A stretch of 64,000 nt of DNA from Aliidiomarina taiwanensis (GTDB lineage: Bacteria; Pseudomonadota; Gammaproteobacteria; Enterobacterales; Alteromonadaceae), in NCBI RefSeq assembly GCF_003987015.1, contig NZ_PIPQ01000004.1, forward strand, positions 81,488 to 145,487, given 5' to 3'. The notes beneath the pieces were generated by a model that had not been told where the DNA came from, made no database searches, and saw only the letters and a list, made by a program, of their open reading frames with translations. The translations under genes and the position numbers were made by a program. Positions 53,952 to 63,623 of the stretch are shown here, piece after piece (position 1 is the first letter of the stretch; each line of letters starts with the position of its first letter).

Positions 53952-53980
53952 TTCCAAAAATAAACTAAAGCTTTGCTTTA
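53952..53980 (-). terminator. Possible terminator at the end of hsdR
   Basis: On the minus strand TAAAGC and GCTTTA (53980-53966) form a 6-bp stem with an AAA loop that includes the hsdR stop codon. GTTTATTTTT follows. The stem is AT-rich, so termination may be weak. Confidence 0.4.
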
Positions 53981-56900
53981 CCCCGTCCAACTACTAGAAA
54001 GCACTTCCGCCTGTTTTAAAATCAGCTCCACTGCTGCTGGTGCGCGGTCGGGTGGGTACTTGTATCGGCGCAAGGTTCTGCGTACCAGAATTCGAAGCTT
54101 TGCTCGAACACTCTCACGGACTTGCCAGTCTACGGTAGTGGATTTGCGTAGTTTGTCCGTAATTTCGACGGCAATTTTCTTCAATGTGTCATCGCCAAGT
54201 TCGCGAACAGCGCTTTCATTTTCAGCAAGCGCGTCGTAGAAGGCAACTTCATCGGGGTTTAGACCTAGGGCTTCGTCGCGGGCAAGCTCTTCCTGAAATT
54301 GCTTGGCCATGGCGATGAGCTCTTCGATGACCTGAGCTGTTTCAATGCCTCGGTTGTTGTATTTCCGTAACGTCTCCTGCAAGCGCTCAGCGTACTTTTT
54401 CTCTTGTACCACGTTGTTACGCGTCTTCGCCTTAATATCGTCTTTTAACAGCTTTTCTAGTAGCTCAACAGCAAAGTTCTTGTAGGGCATCTGGCGCACA
54501 TCTTCCAGGAACTCTGGTGAGAGCAAGCCAATGTTTGGCTTATCCAGTCCGCACAACGCAAAGACATCAGACACACCTTCAGCGCGAACGGCATTGTCTA
54601 AAATTTGTTTCAACGCTGAGTTCTTCTCTTCTTGCGTGAGTTTTTTGTCGACACTGGTGAACTTAGTAATAGCGGTTTTTACCGACGTTAAAAAGGCCAC
54701 TTCTTTTTGATATTTCTGCGCTTCGTCCAGTGTGCTACACAATGAAAATGCCTTGTTCATAGCCAGCACCATGTCCAGAAAGCGTTTTTTGCCATCTTCC
54801 AGACTGAGTACATAGTTCGCCGTTGCCAGCAGCAATTGGTTCGGATCGTCCTCGTAGCTCTTACCGTTATGATTAGTGTAATCAAAACCTTCTGCGTTCG
54901 GACTTTTGGCAAACATGCCATGAATGACATCCAGCTTTTCCAGGAGCAGTGCAAAAGCTTCCTCGGCGCTGTGTGTCGGTTGCCCTTTACCTTGCGAATC
55001 GGTGTAGGTTTTAAGCGCTTGTTTCAACTCGTTAGCAATACCGATGTAATCAACAACCAGGCCACCAGGTTTGTTCTTAAACACGCGGTTTACCCGGGCA
55101 ATAGCCTGCATCAAGTTGTGCCCTTTCATTGGCTTATCGACATACATTGTATGGCAACAAGGCGCATCGAACCCGGTCAGCCACATATCCCGCACGATAA
55201 CCAGCTTCAGCGGATCGTTGATGTCTTTAAAGCGCTTTTCCAGTCGTTTCTTGGTTTGCTTATTGTAGATGTGTGGCTGCAACAACGGCTTATCTGATGC
55301 AGAGCCGGTCATCACAATTTTAATCGCGCCTTTTTCAGGGTCAGGGTCGTGCCAGTCAGGGCGTAATTTCACAATTTCGTTGTACAGATGCGCACAAATA
55401 TCGCGGCTCATCGCCACAATCATGGCTTTACCTTCAATACTTTTTGCGCGGGTTTCGTAATGGTTAATCAGGTCTTCTGCGACTTGCGCTAAACGAGGTC
55501 CAGAGCCAACCAGTTTTTCCAGACGGCTCCATTCACTTTTGGTCTTCTCACGGGCACCGACGTCTTCTTCGTCTTCGACCACCTCATCGACCTGATCAGA
55601 GAGCTCTTCGATAACATCCTGATTGATGTCGAGTTTGGCAAGGCGTGATTCGTAATAAATGGGGACCGTAGCACCGTCGTCCACCGCGTCCTGAATGTCA
55701 TAAATGGACACATAGCTGCCGAACACGGCGCGGGTGTCTTTGTCTTCACTGGCAATGGGCGTACCGGTAAAACCAATGAAAGAGGCGTTGGGTAACGCAT
55801 CGCGCATGTGTTTCGCATAACCAAACTTATATTTTCCATCCTTCTTCAACGTAGCTTTTAAGCCATACTGGCTGCGGTGTGCCTCGTCCGAAATCACAAC
55901 AATGTTGTGGCGGTCATTCAAAATAGGATGGCCGTTCTCATCTTCCAGTAACGCGAACTTTTGTACCGTGGTGAAAATAATTCCGCCGGACTCGCGCTCG
56001 GCTAACAACTGTCGAAGTTTATCCCGATTATCTGCCTGCACCGGCTCTTGTTTTAGCAAATCTTTAGCGGCGCTGAACGTTGCAAACAACTGACCGTCTA
56101 AGTCATTGCGGTCGGTAACGACAATCAACGTCGGGTTATTCATTTGCGGTTGTTGCAGTAATTTTCCGGCGTAACAACACATGGAAATGCTTTTGCCTGA
56201 GCCTTGTGTGTGCCAGACAACACCGGCTTTTTTACTGCCGGGAACTACTTCATCCGCGTAGGTTGCGCGTTTTTCTGCAACTTCATCCAGACTTTGCTGC
56301 TCTGCTGCAACAATGGTGGCACGAACGGCTTCGCGTACTGCATGAAATTGATGGTAACCCGCTATTTTCTTAATGAGGTTGTCAGCGTCGTTTTCAAAAA
56401 TCACAAAATAGCGAATGTAATCTAAAAACAGTTCGCGCTTGAAGAAGCCGCGCACCATGGTTTCCATTTCTTGCTCTAACGGGCGCTTATCGTCTTCGTT
56501 TAAGACAACGCGCCAAGGCATGTACCGTTCCTGATTTGCGGTGAGTGAGCCGACACGGGCATTAAATCCATCACTAATAATCGACGCTTCGTTGTAGGCA
56601 AACAGTTCCGGAATTTCGTCTTTATAAGTTTGTATCTGGTTAAACGCGTCCCAGATATCGACGTTTTCGGCGCTGGGGCTTTTAAGCTCGATAACCGCGA
56701 CTGGTAGGCCGTTAATAAAACAGATGATGTCCGGCCGACGCAGTTGTTTTGAACCTTCAATAGTAAATTGATTAATGGCCCGGAAGCGATTGGCTTCCAG
56801 GTCGCCAAAATCCATTAAAAACGCGCGGTCATGAATGACTTTATCCTGCTTTTTGTATTCAACCGGTACGCCGTCAATAAGCAAGCGATGAAACTCACGG

Positions 56901-57148
56901 TTGTTAACAACACAGTCCAGGCTGTCGGGCTTGCGGACAACCGCAACAACTTGCTCGATGGCACTTTCGGGTAGGTGCGGGTTAATGCGGCGTAAAGCGG
57001 CTTCAAGATCAGCGAACAACAGAATTTGCTTATAATCGACCCGTTCCGGGTAGGGGCCGTCATGGGCAATGTCGGGACCGTTGGCAATTTCCCAGCCATC
57101 CTCGGCAAACCATTCCAGGCATTGTTGTTCTAACTGGTCTTCGGTCAT
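53978..57148 (-). CDS. hsdR: Type I restriction enzyme, R subunit
   Basis: The motor and nuclease subunit that translocates and cuts unmodified DNA. The 1,056 residues have a PD-(D/E)xK nuclease site (Asp140 ... Glu154-Leu-Lys156 in [18 protein letters not shown]), Walker A HTQGSGKS (313-320), the DEAH box (421-424), further SF2 helicase motifs ([27 protein letters not shown]) and a C-terminal helical domain. All catalytic elements are intact. It is the last gene of the minus-strand RM operon, after the Abi_2 gene. Confidence 0.96.
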   Translation of the reverse strand: MTEDQLEQQCLEWFAEDGWEIANGPDIAHDGPYPERVDYKQILLFADLEAALRRINPHLPESAIEQVVAVVRKPDSLDCVVNNREFHRLLIDGVPVEYKKQDKVIHDRAFLMDFGDLEANRFRAINQFTIEGSKQLRRPDIICFINGLPVAVIELKSPSAENVDIWDAFNQIQTYKDEIPELFAYNEASIISDGFNARVGSLTANQERYMPWRVVLNEDDKRPLEQEMETMVRGFFKRELFLDYIRYFVIFENDADNLIKKIAGYHQFHAVREAVRATIVAAEQQSLDEVAEKRATYADEVVPGSKKAGVVWHTQGSGKSISMCCYAGKLLQQPQMNNPTLIVVTDRNDLDGQLFATFSAAKDLLKQEPVQADNRDKLRQLLAERESGGIIFTTVQKFALLEDENGHPILNDRHNIVVISDEAHRSQYGLKATLKKDGKYKFGYAKHMRDALPNASFIGFTGTPIASEDKDTRAVFGSYVSIYDIQDAVDDGATVPIYYESRLAKLDINQDVIEELSDQVDEVVEDEEDVGAREKTKSEWSRLEKLVGSGPRLAQVAEDLINHYETRAKSIEGKAMIVAMSRDICAHLYNEIVKLRPDWHDPDPEKGAIKIVMTGSASDKPLLQPHIYNKQTKKRLEKRFKDINDPLKLVIVRDMWLTGFDAPCCHTMYVDKPMKGHNLMQAIARVNRVFKNKPGGLVVDYIGIANELKQALKTYTDSQGKGQPTHSAEEAFALLLEKLDVIHGMFAKSPNAEGFDYTNHNGKSYEDDPNQLLLATANYVLSLEDGKKRFLDMVLAMNKAFSLCSTLDEAQKYQKEVAFLTSVKTAITKFTSVDKKLTQEEKNSALKQILDNAVRAEGVSDVFALCGLDKPNIGLLSPEFLEDVRQMPYKNFAVELLEKLLKDDIKAKTRNNVVQEKKYAERLQETLRKYNNRGIETAQVIEELIAMAKQFQEELARDEALGLNPDEVAFYDALAENESAVRELGDDTLKKIAVEITDKLRKSTTVDWQVRESVRAKLRILVRRTLRRYKYPPDRAPAAVELILKQAEVLSSSWTG

Positions 57149-57276
57149 TCCATTAGTCCTTTAACTATACTTTGCCTAAATTACCTTAAAGTAATTGACA
57201 GGTAAAACATCTTGTTTATACTTATCCGTAATACGCCCGGCGCCTCTTCGCAACTTTGTTGTGTACGCGTCGGCTC

Positions 57277-58242
57277 TCATTTCAGGCCCCACACTGGCCA
57301 AGACTCCCAGTCATCAACTATCCCAAACTCGCTAATTCTTATTGCGTTATTTTCCGGTTCGGGGAAGCTTTCAACAATAGCCTCAAAGCGCTTATTCCAT
57401 GCTGAATTAGGGCTTATTACTGCGAGCAGTTTTTGCATAAGGCAAAAGTAGAAGAATGGTCGTGAGTTATTTATCTTTTGCCAATGTTCGTAATGAGGAA
57501 TTGGAGCGCGCTCGAGAACGTTGATGTTCCAAAGCCTACTATGGTGAGCGGAAACGTTACGTATAAAGTTTAAACTTCTTAACCATTTACTAAAATCGTG
57601 GCCGCTTGGTGCGCCATACTTTTCAGCTATTTTATCTTGATGCTTTACCTTCATGCCTGAGTAAAGCATCGACATCATGCCGAAGTCCCACACTTCAATA
57701 GCAACCCAAATTGGTATTCCTTCATAGTTTTTCTTATAGTGTTCAATAAATGGCTCTCGTCTAGCTCGCCATATGGCTCTTTCGTACTTTTCTAACCAGA
57801 CTTGGTGCTCCGTTTTCCCTTTTGCAGGCCCTTTCTTTTTAGCCTGTTTACTAAAGCGGCCATGCAGACATTCTGGATTCTCATGCGCATAACAGTCTAT
57901 TTCGCCTAGTAAGTGAGCAATATCAACTCGGACAGCCATTTCTATTCGCTCTAAGGCATCTAGCGCGTGAAGCCGGAGTCGCTTATCGAAAATGTATAAA
58001 TCAACAATATCTCGAAAATGCGAACCGTTAATAAACTCATCATGACGGATAGGTATATCCAACTCTGGGTTGAAGTGCGCTGATATTTTGCGAAAGGGAT
58101 ACCAATACCCGCTTAACCGGTAGTAACCTAGTTTTTCCAAGTAACTTCTTGCGATTTCAGGTTCATCAATCGTCATACCACGATCAGTAAGAAGCCCTAA
58201 CTGCTGGTCTAATGATATCCATGGTTTTTGCTGTCGTGGCAT
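57277..58242 (-). CDS. Abi_2 (AbiD/AbiF-like) abortive infection protein with HEPN motif
   Basis: A 321-residue protein with the Abi_2 pattern LGYYRLSGYWYPFRK near the N-terminus, FRDIVDLYIFDKRLRLHALDALERIE, and the HEPN ribonuclease motif RNVSAHHSRLWN (Arg228-Asn229 ... His233). This family is linked to phage-triggered growth arrest, and the conserved HEPN residues suggest RNA cleavage. It sits inside the RM operon between the DUF6933-like gene and hsdR, so it may be a back-up for restriction. Confidence 0.88.
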   Translation of the reverse strand: MPRQQKPWISLDQQLGLLTDRGMTIDEPEIARSYLEKLGYYRLSGYWYPFRKISAHFNPELDIPIRHDEFINGSHFRDIVDLYIFDKRLRLHALDALERIEMAVRVDIAHLLGEIDCYAHENPECLHGRFSKQAKKKGPAKGKTEHQVWLEKYERAIWRARREPFIEHYKKNYEGIPIWVAIEVWDFGMMSMLYSGMKVKHQDKIAEKYGAPSGHDFSKWLRSLNFIRNVSAHHSRLWNINVLERAPIPHYEHWQKINNSRPFFYFCLMQKLLAVISPNSAWNKRFEAIVESFPEPENNAIRISEFGIVDDWESWPVWGLK

Positions 58243-58378
58243 ATTTAGTAATCTCTGTGTGAGTCAAGTATGGACAACAGGAACGGTGACAAAAACCACG
58301 TGGTAAGCAGGTGTTCTGCCTTGTAACAAACTACCGAGAAATCCTCGATACTTGACCTTTTTCCTCGTTCGACGCCGA

Positions 58379-58972
58379 TCATCGCGGGTTTTCCTCCTTG
58401 AATCTGTTCTGGTCTGCCAATCGCTCCAGTAGAGTCAACATAGCATCTTTTGGCCATAGCACCATCTTTTGACCTTTTACTGAGCGTGGCGTGTCGGCGA
58501 GCCAGGCACCGGCGTTATAGCCGGTCATGTCGGCTATATTCAGTCGATCGTAATAAAGTTGATGCTCGAACTCGTCTTTCATTCGGTTCAGCGTGCCCTG
58601 AACGGATCGGCTACAGTCGCTATCAACTTGCAGTGGACGCAGGTATTTATCGGCCGTTTCAAGGTGAACCTCATTAGCGCCGCATTTAAGTAAGGTATTC
58701 ATAAAGGTATCGACAAAGCGGTCGTTCAGTTCAGCGAAGTCGGGTTTAGTCAGCGCCGGCAACACCAGCGGAAAGCGTGTGCTGTCATGCGTCATTAATA
58801 CGCAGTTTCTGCGTTGCAGCGTCACCAGATGACCATGCCATCCGCTCAAAGGGTTGATATCAATAGTGGGCTTTTCATACAGCCACTTGCTCATTGGAGT
58901 GGCCGGTAGTGTACCCTCGCTGGTGAGGGTTAATTTTTCGAAAAGTTTGCGGGTGGCGTGGAGTTTTAGCAT
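58379..58972 (-). CDS. DUF6933-like protein inside the RM operon
   Basis: A 197-residue soluble protein. The start, LKLHATRKLFEKL, and the block SGWHGHLVTLQRRNCVLMTHDSTRFPLVLPAL fit what I recall as DUF6933, a family of unknown function. It begins 22 bp after hsdS ends and reads the same way, so it is probably cotranscribed. The function cannot be stated. The frame is intact with no sign of decay. Confidence 0.6.
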   Translation of the reverse strand: MLKLHATRKLFEKLTLTSEGTLPATPMSKWLYEKPTIDINPLSGWHGHLVTLQRRNCVLMTHDSTRFPLVLPALTKPDFAELNDRFVDTFMNTLLKCGANEVHLETADKYLRPLQVDSDCSRSVQGTLNRMKDEFEHQLYYDRLNIADMTGYNAGAWLADTPRSVKGQKMVLWPKDAMLTLLERLADQNRFKEENPR

Positions 58973-58994
58973 CTAATCAATCTACCCTTACTAG

Positions 58995-60890
58995 TTAAGG
59001 TCGGCGAGCGCCTTTATGGTCAAACTTTTCGACAAGTGCCCATTCCGTAAAAGTTCGGTCTCGATGTGTAACTAAGCCATGCACTTTCAACCGTTTTAAA
59101 GTGCCGGATAATTCGTCCTCGTCAAAAGGAGACAAACCTGCATTCAAGCTTAATCTGTTGGACTCATTCAAAAGTTTAGAAACTTTGCAGGTGCGGTTTT
59201 CCGGAAAAGATAGCAAGACTATAGCTGTTTTTTGGTCAAGTTTAACTTTTTCACCTAAAAACTTATTTAGGACTGCTGTAATGACAACCATAAGAAAAGG
59301 GACTCCAGTAGCGCTATCAACGACTGTGGAAAAGACTCCTTGCAAAATTTTGTTACTACGAAGCTCACTTAAAAATGCTGGCAGCTTAAAGTATTCCGCA
59401 CCGCCTTGACCTAAATCTCCGGTTATCGTTGTAGAGTAACCAATCATCCCGAGTTTGTGTCGTTGCTTGCGGGATGATCCATGCACTACAAAATGAGACT
59501 TTGGTGGGAGGTCATTCTCGATTTCGCTAATCAGAGCATTTAAATCATGCTCGTCCTTATCATCAGGTAATTTTGTATGGACTTGGTCAGTCGAATTGAC
59601 TTGCAGTTGGCCTGATAGCAACTTGGGGAGTAGGGCGTCACGCACATTGGCTAGATTAAGAGCTTCTCTAATATTTGATGCTTGAGATTCAAGTTGAGGG
59701 GCTATGAGAACTGAATAAATATTTCGTAGCTCTTCACTTGGAAGTAATACTTCCATTTCTGCTACTTGTTTGGGTTGGGCTCTCTGTCTACTGCCTGTCG
59801 ATCCTGTAACACGCATCATAATTCCATTTTGGAAGCTATCAGATTTAACAACCCCTGCTACAAATGCCCGTTGGGAGGGCTTTATTGGTACAAACTGCAT
59901 GAACTCTGTTGAGCAAATTGCTGCGTTCGAATCTAAAACATCAGGTAACCAAGTTCGAGGAAAATGAGGGTTTAACTTCGATACTAAAACCGATTCAGGA
60001 AATACTCGATACTTGTTACTTTTAATATTTGCACCTAAATCAAATGCTGGGCTCATGCCGTCGTCAAATGCGGGAATACTGTAGTGTTCCCAAATTTTTT
60101 CCGGCTCTTTTGCTGGTTTGACTGATGTAGTGTCTAATCTTGCGATGTTAGAGAATGGCTCCAAAAGCCACCCCTCCGGAATCTCGCCCTGTTCGCTGTC
60201 TTGCATGGCGGAGGGGAAGAGTTCGGCGGTGGTGCGGAGTTGGTTGTAGTTCTCCGGATTTTCGGTTTGGAGCTGGGTTAGTTGCGATTTATCTTTGCCG
60301 GATATGGCTTGCATGGCGGCGAGTAGGGCCTCTTCTTGGCTGCCGCCGGCTTCTAGTGCTTCCATTTTGGCTTTAACGGGCTCGAAATCGACAAACCAGC
60401 TTTTGAAGATAGCTTGGGCGATTTGCTCTAGGGTTTGGTTTGTTTGTTCGCTATTTTTAATTTTCTTGTCTAGATCAATTAATGGTTTGACTAATCGTTG
60501 TCTTAAACTCGCATTCTTGGGGACTTTGATTTCTAATCGGTGCGCATTTTCTCTGTTGAGTCCAGGGACAGCAGCATCAGTATTCATACTTTCAAGCCCA
60601 AGCGTAGAGAGCAAGTAATAGGTAAAGTAGGCTTCATCTAAAGAGTCAAACATAACGTAGAAAGCTGTATCACTTACCCAGCAAGGACTTTCACTTAGAT
60701 GTACTTTTCCAACCGAGCCTTTTCTGCCTATGATGACTACGTATGGTCCCGCTAAAGCAATTTCAGAGTATGTGTAAATGCCATTAGAACCATAAACTGG
60801 GTAACCGTTACTAACTTGTTCACTTTTCTTTATCGCTTTTCCGTACGTGAATGGGCAAAAAGCACCGACTTTCGTTTTAATCCAGCTCAT
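58995..60890 (-). CDS. hsdS: Type I restriction enzyme, specificity subunit with extra C-terminal domain
   Basis: The subunit that recognises the DNA target. I chose the start at 60890 (MSWIKTKVGAFC), giving 631 residues. The classic HsdS covers about 1-431: target domain 1, a central conserved helix (IFKSWFVDFEPVKAKMEALE), target domain 2, and the usual ending RDALLPKLLSGQL. A further 200 residues follow without a break, ending in what looks like a winged helix (about 555-625, CKVSKLLNESNRL then SGTLKRLKVHGLVTHRD). The start overlaps the hsdM end by 14 bp. Confidence 0.92.
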   Translation of the reverse strand: MSWIKTKVGAFCPFTYGKAIKKSEQVSNGYPVYGSNGIYTYSEIALAGPYVVIIGRKGSVGKVHLSESPCWVSDTAFYVMFDSLDEAYFTYYLLSTLGLESMNTDAAVPGLNRENAHRLEIKVPKNASLRQRLVKPLIDLDKKIKNSEQTNQTLEQIAQAIFKSWFVDFEPVKAKMEALEAGGSQEEALLAAMQAISGKDKSQLTQLQTENPENYNQLRTTAELFPSAMQDSEQGEIPEGWLLEPFSNIARLDTTSVKPAKEPEKIWEHYSIPAFDDGMSPAFDLGANIKSNKYRVFPESVLVSKLNPHFPRTWLPDVLDSNAAICSTEFMQFVPIKPSQRAFVAGVVKSDSFQNGIMMRVTGSTGSRQRAQPKQVAEMEVLLPSEELRNIYSVLIAPQLESQASNIREALNLANVRDALLPKLLSGQLQVNSTDQVHTKLPDDKDEHDLNALISEIENDLPPKSHFVVHGSSRKQRHKLGMIGYSTTITGDLGQGGAEYFKLPAFLSELRSNKILQGVFSTVVDSATGVPFLMVVITAVLNKFLGEKVKLDQKTAIVLLSFPENRTCKVSKLLNESNRLSLNAGLSPFDEDELSGTLKRLKVHGLVTHRDRTFTEWALVEKFDHKGARRP

Positions 60891-62595
60891 ACCCAAGCCC
60901 CCCAAGGTTCCGCTTAATCTCAGCCTCTAATCGCTCGCTTTCGGCAAACTGATCGCTTAGTTGTGCGGTTAGGCGTGCCATCTTTTCGTTAAAGGGTTCG
61001 CCGTCGTCTTCCTGTTCTTTTGCGCCTACGTAGCGGCCTGGGGTAAGCACAAAATCGTGCTTTTTAATGTCGTCTAAGTTAACGGATTTACAGAAGCCGG
61101 CGATGTCTTCGTAGCTTTCACCTTGCTGCCACGCATGAAAAGTGTCGGCAACTTTGGCGATGTCGTCATTGGTAAAGTCGCGTAATACACGGTCTTTCAT
61201 GTAGCCGAGTTCGCGTGCGTCAATAAACAAAAACTCGCCGCGGCGGTCGCGCTTTTTCTCGTTGCGAACCATGCCATTGGCTTTGTCCTTGGTTAAAAAC
61301 CAGATACAGGCGGGTATTTGGGTATTGGTAAACAGCTGACCGGGCAGAGCAACCATGCATTCCACCAAGTCTTCTTCAATGAGTCGCTTACGAATTTCGC
61401 CTTCGTTGTTGGTGTTCGAGCTCATTGAGCCATTGGCCAGCAAAATACCCATGCTGCCGGATGGTGCCAGGTGATGCAGCATATGCTGTACCCAGGCAAA
61501 GTTAGCGTTGCCTTTGGGTGGCGTGCCATATTTCCAGCGCGCATCATCGGCCAACGATTCGTTCCACCAGTCTTTTACGTTGAACGGTGGGTTCGCCATG
61601 ACAAAGTCGGCGCGAAGATCAGCGTGTTGATCGTTTAAAAAGCTGTCGGCGTTTTTCTTACCAAAATTAAAGTCGATACCGCGTATGGCCATGTTCATGG
61701 CCGCTAAGCGCCAAGTGGTCGGGTTGGACTCCTGGCCGTAGACCGAAATATGCTTTCGCTGCTCGGAGGCGTCGTAGTGCTGCTCTTTGGCGTGCTCTTC
61801 AATAAACTTGTCGCTGGATACAAAAAAACCGCCAGAGCCCATAGCAGGGTCATATACACGACCGGAATAGGGCTGCAACATTTCCACAATCAGCGTCACG
61901 ATGCTTTTTGGCGTGTAGTACTGGCCGCCTTGCTTGCCTTCAGCGAGTGCGAACTGACCCAGGAAATATTCGTAAACGTGACCGAGAATATCCTTGCTTT
62001 GTAAGTTAAGGCGCTCACCACCGAGCTCTGGTTTGGTGAATGAGGTGTCCGAGAAGGTGTTAATAAGACCAATGAGCTTCTCGTTTTCTAACTGATATTG
62101 GCTGATGCGGTTAAGAATGCCTTTGAGCTTACTGTTACTTTTCTCGATTTCTTCTAAGGCGTTGTCGATAAGCCAGGACACAGAGCGCAATTTCACGTCG
62201 TTACCGGCATCGTCCTGCCACAGAACGCTACCAATGGGCAGTACGGCTTTTTCTTTTAATGTGCTCCAGCGGGCCGCTTTGGGTACCCAAAACACGTTCG
62301 CTTCACGGTAATAATCGAGCACTTCCAGCTCTTCGGTTAAGGCTTCCTGGTACTCTTCGTCACTGTCAAAGTCATCGCGCGGCAGGTAGTAAAGGTTGTC
62401 TTCGTCGTCGGTTTTGAAAAGCTCAAGTAATTGCTCCTGACGCTCTTCAAAGGCGTCAGATACGTACTTTAAGAAAATAAGCCCCAGCACGACGTGTTTA
62501 TAGTTGGCGGCATCTAAATTCGCACGCAGTTTATCGGCGGCTTTCCAGAGTTTGTCATCGAGTTGCTTTAAGAATTTTTGCTCGGTGTTGTCCAT
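60877..62595 (-). CDS. hsdM: Type I restriction enzyme, modification (N6-adenine methyltransferase) subunit
   Basis: Methylates adenine in the target sequence with HsdS. The 572 residues have the HsdM N-terminal helical domain (LWKAADKLRANLDAANYKH), the AdoMet motif I YDPAMGSGGFF (249-256 region) and the catalytic motif IV NPPF (335-338). It ends KRNLGGLGYELD. The WYL regulator lies 27 bp upstream on the same strand and hsdS overlaps its end. Confidence 0.97.
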   Translation of the reverse strand: MDNTEQKFLKQLDDKLWKAADKLRANLDAANYKHVVLGLIFLKYVSDAFEERQEQLLELFKTDDEDNLYYLPRDDFDSDEEYQEALTEELEVLDYYREANVFWVPKAARWSTLKEKAVLPIGSVLWQDDAGNDVKLRSVSWLIDNALEEIEKSNSKLKGILNRISQYQLENEKLIGLINTFSDTSFTKPELGGERLNLQSKDILGHVYEYFLGQFALAEGKQGGQYYTPKSIVTLIVEMLQPYSGRVYDPAMGSGGFFVSSDKFIEEHAKEQHYDASEQRKHISVYGQESNPTTWRLAAMNMAIRGIDFNFGKKNADSFLNDQHADLRADFVMANPPFNVKDWWNESLADDARWKYGTPPKGNANFAWVQHMLHHLAPSGSMGILLANGSMSSNTNNEGEIRKRLIEEDLVECMVALPGQLFTNTQIPACIWFLTKDKANGMVRNEKKRDRRGEFLFIDARELGYMKDRVLRDFTNDDIAKVADTFHAWQQGESYEDIAGFCKSVNLDDIKKHDFVLTPGRYVGAKEQEDDGEPFNEKMARLTAQLSDQFAESERLEAEIKRNLGGLGYELD

Positions 62596-62622
62596 GTTTT
62601 ACGGCGTCCTTTTAAATGAATT

Positions 62623-63519
62623 TTAGCGGGCGGGCGAATTGTTTTCGTAGCCCGGCGCTATCGCTAAATTACTGGTGTTCATTAAACTTGTGCGGTTACG
62701 TAACCATAGTTGATATTCGGGACCTTTTAAGGCCGCGTCTTCGGTGCAATCGACATTCCAGCGACGTAATAAATAGCCGGCCATGGCAGCACGAACATCG
62801 ACGGTTAATAAACCGTTTTTCATGTCCCCTCCGTTGCAATAATCCATTTCAATGGCCTTGGGAAATTTAACGTTATTGGGGTGCGGTGTTAATTGCAGGG
62901 AAATCATCCGTTGCCATTCGGTATCGGAAACGCTGTCTTCACCAAACTCGTAATTGCCAATCAGCTTCACATTACTGATTCGGGTTAATACAAAATCGCG
63001 AAAGCCTTCGGTTTTTCGGTCAAACGCACGAACGTGCCAGCGCATGCCATTATCAACAATTGAGTGCGGTACAATTTCTCGTTTGCCGGAACCACTGCTA
63101 AGCGATGTGTAACTAATTTCGAGTGCGCGCTCATTCAGAATGGCCTGCACGGTTTTAGCAACAACAAAAATGTCCGGAACGTTCAAACTGGAAGGTGCTT
63201 CAACAGGAAAATGTAAATCGCCAATGGCGTCAAAACCATCGGAAATATCATTCGCCAATTTAATTAAACTGCGTTTGGCGTCATGGTCGAAAAGCGGTTT
63301 AAATTCACTGGTCTGGAAGTAACGTTTTTGCTTAACGTCGTATTCAAGATTTTGCGGTGCTAATTCTTTGTAGAGATTAAAGTCACGGGAGCCCGCCGAT
63401 AACCCAACTTCGAATCGTTTAATTAAGTCCTGGCGGTAAATCGAGCCTTTAAAAAGCAAACAAAAATCAATGTACGCTAAGCGCTGTTTTTGCGAGAAGG
63501 CGAGTTTTTCCAGCATCAT
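62623..63519 (-). CDS. WYL-domain transcriptional regulator (BrxR/CapW-like)
   Basis: The 298 residues have an N-terminal winged helix (about 8-65), a WYL domain (about 125-205, with ISYTSLSSG, VPHSIVDNGMRWHVRAFD and FRDFVLTRISNV), and a C-terminal domain with LLRRWNVDC. This is the layout of BrxR/CapW proteins, which repress defence operons and are thought to sense a nucleic-acid ligand. Its position as the first gene of the RM operon fits that role. ATGs at 63519 and 63516 are both possible. Confidence 0.85.
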   Translation of the reverse strand: MMLEKLAFSQKQRLAYIDFCLLFKGSIYRQDLIKRFEVGLSAGSRDFNLYKELAPQNLEYDVKQKRYFQTSEFKPLFDHDAKRSLIKLANDISDGFDAIGDLHFPVEAPSSLNVPDIFVVAKTVQAILNERALEISYTSLSSGSGKREIVPHSIVDNGMRWHVRAFDRKTEGFRDFVLTRISNVKLIGNYEFGEDSVSDTEWQRMISLQLTPHPNNVKFPKAIEMDYCNGGDMKNGLLTVDVRAAMAGYLLRRWNVDCTEDAALKGPEYQLWLRNRTSLMNTSNLAIAPGYENNSPAR

Positions 63520-63623
63520 CCATGGCCACTTTTTATCGTTATTTTCGGCTTAGTGTGGTTCATTTTGGTGTGCATGTAAAGTGGTTGAGTGGTGGAGCCT
63601 AAAAATGTGTCAGGGCGGGGATT

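Larger units (their letters stand above)
49859..53977 (+). mobile_element. Integron gene-cassette cluster without an integrase in the window (CALIN-like)
   Basis: Four consecutive cassettes read left to right: 49859-50780, 50781-51512, 51513-53405 and 53406 to about 53938 (attC incomplete). In each, the first six bases (TTAGCT, TTAGCA, TTAGGC, TTATGT) are the complement of the cassette's own R'' box (AGCTAAC, TGCTAAC, GCCTAAC, ACATAAC), as expected for cassettes inserted by an IntI recombinase. The region is also more AT-rich than its neighbours. No intI gene is present between the flanking genes. Confidence 0.9.

Noticed and set aside
58245..58457. A 70-codon minus-strand frame between the Abi_2 and DUF6933-like genes
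   Set aside because: It overlaps the end of the DUF6933-like gene in another frame, has no ribosome binding site and its sequence looks like a shadow of that gene.
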